NCBI GenBank assembly: GCA_013396915.1
Contig: VWZL01000320.1
Span: 455,048 to 519,047 of the forward strand
DNA: 64,000 bases
Source of the DNA: Stercorarius parasiticus
Lineage: Eukaryota; Chordata; Aves; Charadriiformes; Stercorariidae
Direction: 5' to 3'
Shown here piece by piece: positions 60,155 to 64,000 of the stretch. How positions within the stretch are numbered: the stretch's first letter is position 1; each line of letters begins with the position of its first letter. The position numbers and the translations under genes are program-made. A model generated the notes under the pieces. It saw only the letters and a program-made list of their open reading frames with translations. It made no database searches and was not told where the DNA came from.

Positions 60155-60222
60155 CAAGTAGCTCATCCAGTCTGCCATTCTGGCACCAAGAGTGGGTAAG
60201 ATCAGATGTTTCAATGGAAGAC
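60155..60222 (-). mobile_element. CR1/L3-type LINE 3' end relic, antisense
   Basis: GTAGCTCATCCAGTCTGCCA, then TTCTGGCACCAAGAGTGGGT, then AGATCAGATGTTTCAATGG, is the antisense order of the amniote CR1/L3-type 3' end (GGTCCATCTAGCCCAGTATCCTG...GACAGTGGCCAATGCCAGGTGC...CAGAGGG). It is opposite in orientation to the relic at 45.03 kb, which derives from the same part of the element. Confidence 0.55.
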
Positions 60223-61154
60223 ATAAATCTTCACAATTTTACTGTTCTAAATCGCAAGATGATGTTTTTTACAGCACTCACATCTTGAAACATAGAGCTT
60301 ATAACTGTTTTTCCACAGTCAGTATATAGTGCAAGTACGAAAATACATTTCTTAAATTATTTATCCTAAAAATTTTGAGAACAGAAGAATTTAAACATAT
60401 ATTATCAACTTTTGCAGAATTAAGTCCCCTTTTTCCCCCCTTTTATTTAAATTATAATGAGAGTAAAAGTTCTGTATGTGGGAAAATTTGGCCATTTCAG
60501 TGCAGTAAAATTCAATTTTGCTGCAATGTGAGAGAGGCAGAGGGCCTTGTCAGGGAGAGAGGTGACAGAGCTACTCAAGTCCTGCGTGTCCTGGGATGCT
60601 TTTTCCACCCTACCACCAAAGTTATTCACCAAGAATGACGAGCGGGAGCCCTTCTGCTACTGGTGTTGAGCCACTGTTGGCTGTGAAACCTGAAGGGTTT
60701 CTCTTTCACTCATCTAAGCTGTGATTTTTGCCCCACCCATGTATCTGCCAACCTTGGCAAAAGGTTTTTGGTTGAATACTCAAAGCTGGTCCTGGATTCT
60801 GACCAAAGATTTAGTTGGGAAATGTTACATTCCATTTTGTGCAGTGACAACAGCAAGGTATTTTTCTTCGTCAGCAAATACTTATTGGAGCTGACCACTA
60901 TTATCACCTTCTTAATTTTCTCTGACCAATTTTCTCTTGATTTCTCAGCCTCTCTGTGAGTCTATTATGCAAAGTAAAGTAATGAGGTAGCACGCATAAT
61001 GCCTCTAATGTTAAACCAGTTGGATGATCATCACAACTCAATCAGAATCTTCCTATTTTTATTGTCCAGTAGGATCTATTTTCTGGCTATTATGAAGATG
61101 GTGGTATTTGAGGGGAAATTAATAAGTTGTCACGTTGCATTGTTGGTTTTGGAA
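60223..61154. other. Unique non-coding sequence
   Basis: No supported exon. Nothing beyond short random open frames was noticed. Confidence 0.35.
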
Positions 61155-61325
61155 GTGGTTCTTCACACGTTGGGTAGTAGACATACAAAATCGTTTGCCA
61201 GATGGTGTTGCAGATGCAAGAATTTTACAAGGGCTCAAAGGGAGGCTGGACAAGTACTTGAAAGTGATATCTACTTGGGGGTTACAAAATCGACAGGCCA
61301 CAATAGGCTCAGGAAATCTCCTGAA
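61155..61325 (+). mobile_element. Ancient CR1/L3-type LINE relic (C-terminal coding and 3' part)
   Basis: GGTTCTTCACACGTTGGGTA, then GTAGACATACAAAATCGTTT, then GCCAGATGGTGTTGCAGATG and CTGGACAAGTACTTGAAAGT, follows the sense C-terminus of an old CR1/L3-type LINE. The best frame still reads V-V-D-I-x-N-R-L-P-D-x-V-A-D-A and L-K-x-R-L-D-K-Y-L, which are typical family blocks. It is the best preserved of the old relics here at the protein level, with an open frame of 64 codons ending at 61329. Confidence 0.7.
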
Positions 61326-64000
61326 CTGAAAATAGATGAAGAGAAGGGGGAGCATTAACGGTGGGGAAATATCATATATAAATGTTCTATTCTTATTCTT
61401 CCTTACACATACTGTTGAAAACAGATGAGTAGACGGGATGAGCCTTCAGTCTTGCCATTACAAACATTTTTATGTTCTTACTTAAGTAAGGAGTTGTTGT
61501 GTGAGAGGATTTTTCTGGAACAGGAAATGAATGTTGAAGGTGGAGAAAGCCCAGAACTGCTTAAATGTAGAAAATCAGTAATGTGTTTTGTGATACATAT
61601 TGCTAAGAAAAGCAAATTGAGAGACAACTTCAATGTTGAAAGAAGCTCAAATGCAATTACTTTCTCAGTTACAGACTGCATAGGTTTGCAGCCTTACTTT
61701 TTTAGCTTTTCCATTTCATGTCATATTACTGTGAGGAACAGATTTGCATTGGTTTTTTGGCGATTTCTCCCGGTAATTCTCCAAGTACATGCAGAAGGCA
61801 TCTGCTGATCTAGCTGCACATCTCCTGAGCCCTACGTGCTGCTTGCTAAATGTGTAGTCAAACTTAAGTACCATAACTTGCACTTCAGTACATATATACT
61901 ATTGATAAACAAAGAAACAATCAGCCGTAGCAAGGATGTCTGCTAAAGATGTTCCTCTTTTTCAGAAAGGAGATCGTTATGTGGAACAATTAGAAGGGGC
62001 ACGGTCAATTCATAGTTCATGAGTCAATTCAGTGACTCATAATATTGGAATTTATTATGCACATAAGGCATTTATTTTAATCTTGTGTTTTTTTTTTTTT
62101 CATTTGTCTCATCCTTTGTTAGGATTGGCCTTGCATGCTGGATTCTTATCTTTTTATTGTTTTGTGTTTTTTAATGTTTATACAAGCACTTCTGAAAAAC
62201 AAGAATGTGGCTGAGGTGCCTCTAAAGGAATAGAGATGCTCGGGTTCGAGTGGGCTTTTTTAGTCGACTCTGCATGTCCTGACTGCCAGCACTGGGTTAT
62301 AACTTGTGAATGAGACTGGAAACAGAATACTTTCTTATCATCCACAACATTTAAATTTGCCTCTGGCAGAATTGTTGCCAAAAAAATAGTTGTGTTTATC
62401 AGGGTTATTATTGTTCTTAATATGATGAGTATTAATGATGATGGTAAAAATTATAGCTGTCCTTACTACCAAAATTGCTCTACTTATTAATATTAAGAAG
62501 AACAAAGTTCTGCTGCAGTGTTTTTGTTTGCATGTTTTAATGTTTTGGCAGATGATATCAGCCACAGACTTGTATCAGCCATCTGAAATAACTGCTTGCT
62601 GATCATTAGAGTGATTACAACCCATGAGCTTGTAGATAATCTGGAACCTGTCAAGAAAAAATGCTGTGAGAAGGTATTTTTCCAGAAAGTCCATCTGAAA
62701 AAAAACCCTGCTTTTTGCCTCCTCTCAGTTTATTAATGCTGTGAAACAAGAGCATTTTAGCTATATTTTTCTTGATACTAATTGTTAGTAATTTTTGTTC
62801 TTTTTAGATGATGCTTTCAGTGGGCTTTTTTTTTTTTTTTTCCCTGTCATTAGTGGCACTTCTCTCACCATATGTCTTGGTCGTTCACAAATCTCCATAA
62901 TAATAAAACTCACAATTTACATGTATGATGTCTATGTTTTTTCTGGGTTCCGGAGAAGTGTGACTGTTCTGTGTGTCCTGGAAAGGCAGTTGTGAGACCT
63001 CACCCTGCGTTGCACATTACACAGAAAGAATTAGCAATAAGCTCTTTCTGTGCCTCAGGAGGAGCACAAAGCAGCTGTAGTGGGACTAAGGGTCCAGACA
63101 GCTGATCTCATTGAGGATGGAGGATGGTCAGCATAACAGAGAAAATGTTCGATAGGTTGTCAATTCATGACCCAAAGGTCTAAGAGACTTCCATTCCCTC
63201 AGACAAATGCTGATCCCCATTAATATGAATGGTTGAACTTCATTTGACATCAGTCAGTCCTGGGTCTGAGTGCAAGTACATTATTCCCTGTGCCATTAAT
63301 GCAGGTCACATACCCCAGCTGAGCAGACAAGGGAAGCAGAGTTTCCAGTAGTCATTGTTGTTTTGCTTTTGCGGTACTGTGTGAAGATGGTCAATAGGTT
63401 TATTCCTCTGTAACTGTGTTCCACACTTGAGTAGCTTCAGTGTATGTGTTGCATTTTATAAAGCTCATCTTTACACTTGTGCGTGTTTATTTAAAACTGA
63501 TACGCTATGTCCGATAATCCATTCGACTCGGTAGAAAGAAGCATATAATATTTAAGATAGTGGCATTGATAACTGCTAATTAATATAAACTCATTCCACT
63601 CCTTAGTCACTTCAAGTCCTTCTAGAATGGCTAGTGAATACATTTAGCGTCAGCTTCCCCAGTTGTGAAACTGGAATAGTAGGAAAACATTTCTGTTGCA
63701 GACTCAATATTGTATGTACTAGTTACTATATCTTTTAAATTGAATATATGAAAGGTATTATATAAGTTTTAAAAACTATATCTTATTTGTGTTTTATTCC
63801 TCTCCAGGCACAGGAATCTCAGTATTGCGTTGCAGATTTAAAAAAAAAATAAAAATAAAAATTCAAGGATTAATTTGTCTAAAAAGTTATCACCTATCCT
63901 CATTTTAGAGGTATTTACCATTTAGTTTGCTGAAGGACCCATGGACCAAGGTTCCTTTTGAACAGCCAATATCTAGTTTTTCTGATGATCTGTTCCTAGT
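61326..64000. other. Unique non-coding sequence
   Basis: No supported exon. It contains T-runs near 62088-62100 and 62826-62843 and an A-rich run near 63840-63860. A plus-strand open frame of 127 codons (61425-61808) resembles no known protein. Confidence 0.4.

Noticed and set aside
1..64000. CRISPR arrays, phage or bacterial operons, endogenous retrovirus
   Set aside because: None of the expected repeats, dense coding or paired long terminal repeats is visible. The whole window behaves as vertebrate non-coding DNA.

Overview
This looks like nuclear DNA from a bird. The strongest evidence is a series of CR1 LINE fragments with the avian 3' end, including the octamer-type tail ATTCTATGATTCTATGA. 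Long AT-rich low-repeat stretches, one compact CpG-rich island with an unresolved base, and a 477-base assembly gap also fit. I could not identify the species, the chromosome or the host gene. I found no protein-coding exon, tRNA, rRNA or snRNA that I can name. The window reads as intergenic or large-intron sequence around one CpG-island promoter. Family assignments below are made from memory of repeat consensus sequences, without a search.

Layout. From 0.8 to 3.8 kb there is a CR1 cluster: a very diverged antisense CR1 (814-1555), a short sense 3' tail (1950-2006), two strong inverted repeats, a better preserved sense CR1 interrupted by the gap (2273-3444), and an antisense tail (3704-3797). 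From 3.8 to 16 kb the DNA is mostly unique, with two ancient CR1/L3-type relics (7217-7333 and 11067-11235) and a perfect 202-bp tandem duplication (9506-9909). At 16.1-16.9 kb two sense CR1 copies of different subfamilies lie end to end. From 17 to 30 kb I see almost nothing. The CpG island at about 30.42-31.09 kb contains a (CA)n tract and a good splice donor at 30931, so a first exon on the plus strand is the simplest reading.

From 31 to 64 kb the sequence is mainly unique DNA with many old relics. These are MIR-like SINE pieces, a DNA-transposon-like element with matching terminal inverted repeats (42646-42908), L2/SINE-type 3' tails (46.1 and 50.1 kb) and several CR1/L3-type 3' ends. The block at 55.35-55.73 kb has a strong splice-acceptor context, CpGs and homeodomain-like motifs; it is the best candidate for a non-coding exon or enhancer.

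The items most worth checking are the exact 202-bp duplication, the inverted repeat at the 5' edge of the gapped CR1, the size of that gap, the CpG-island promoter and the 55.4-kb block. I did not find a convincing new biological system. The rest is an ordinary bird non-coding landscape with a good fossil record of old transposons.
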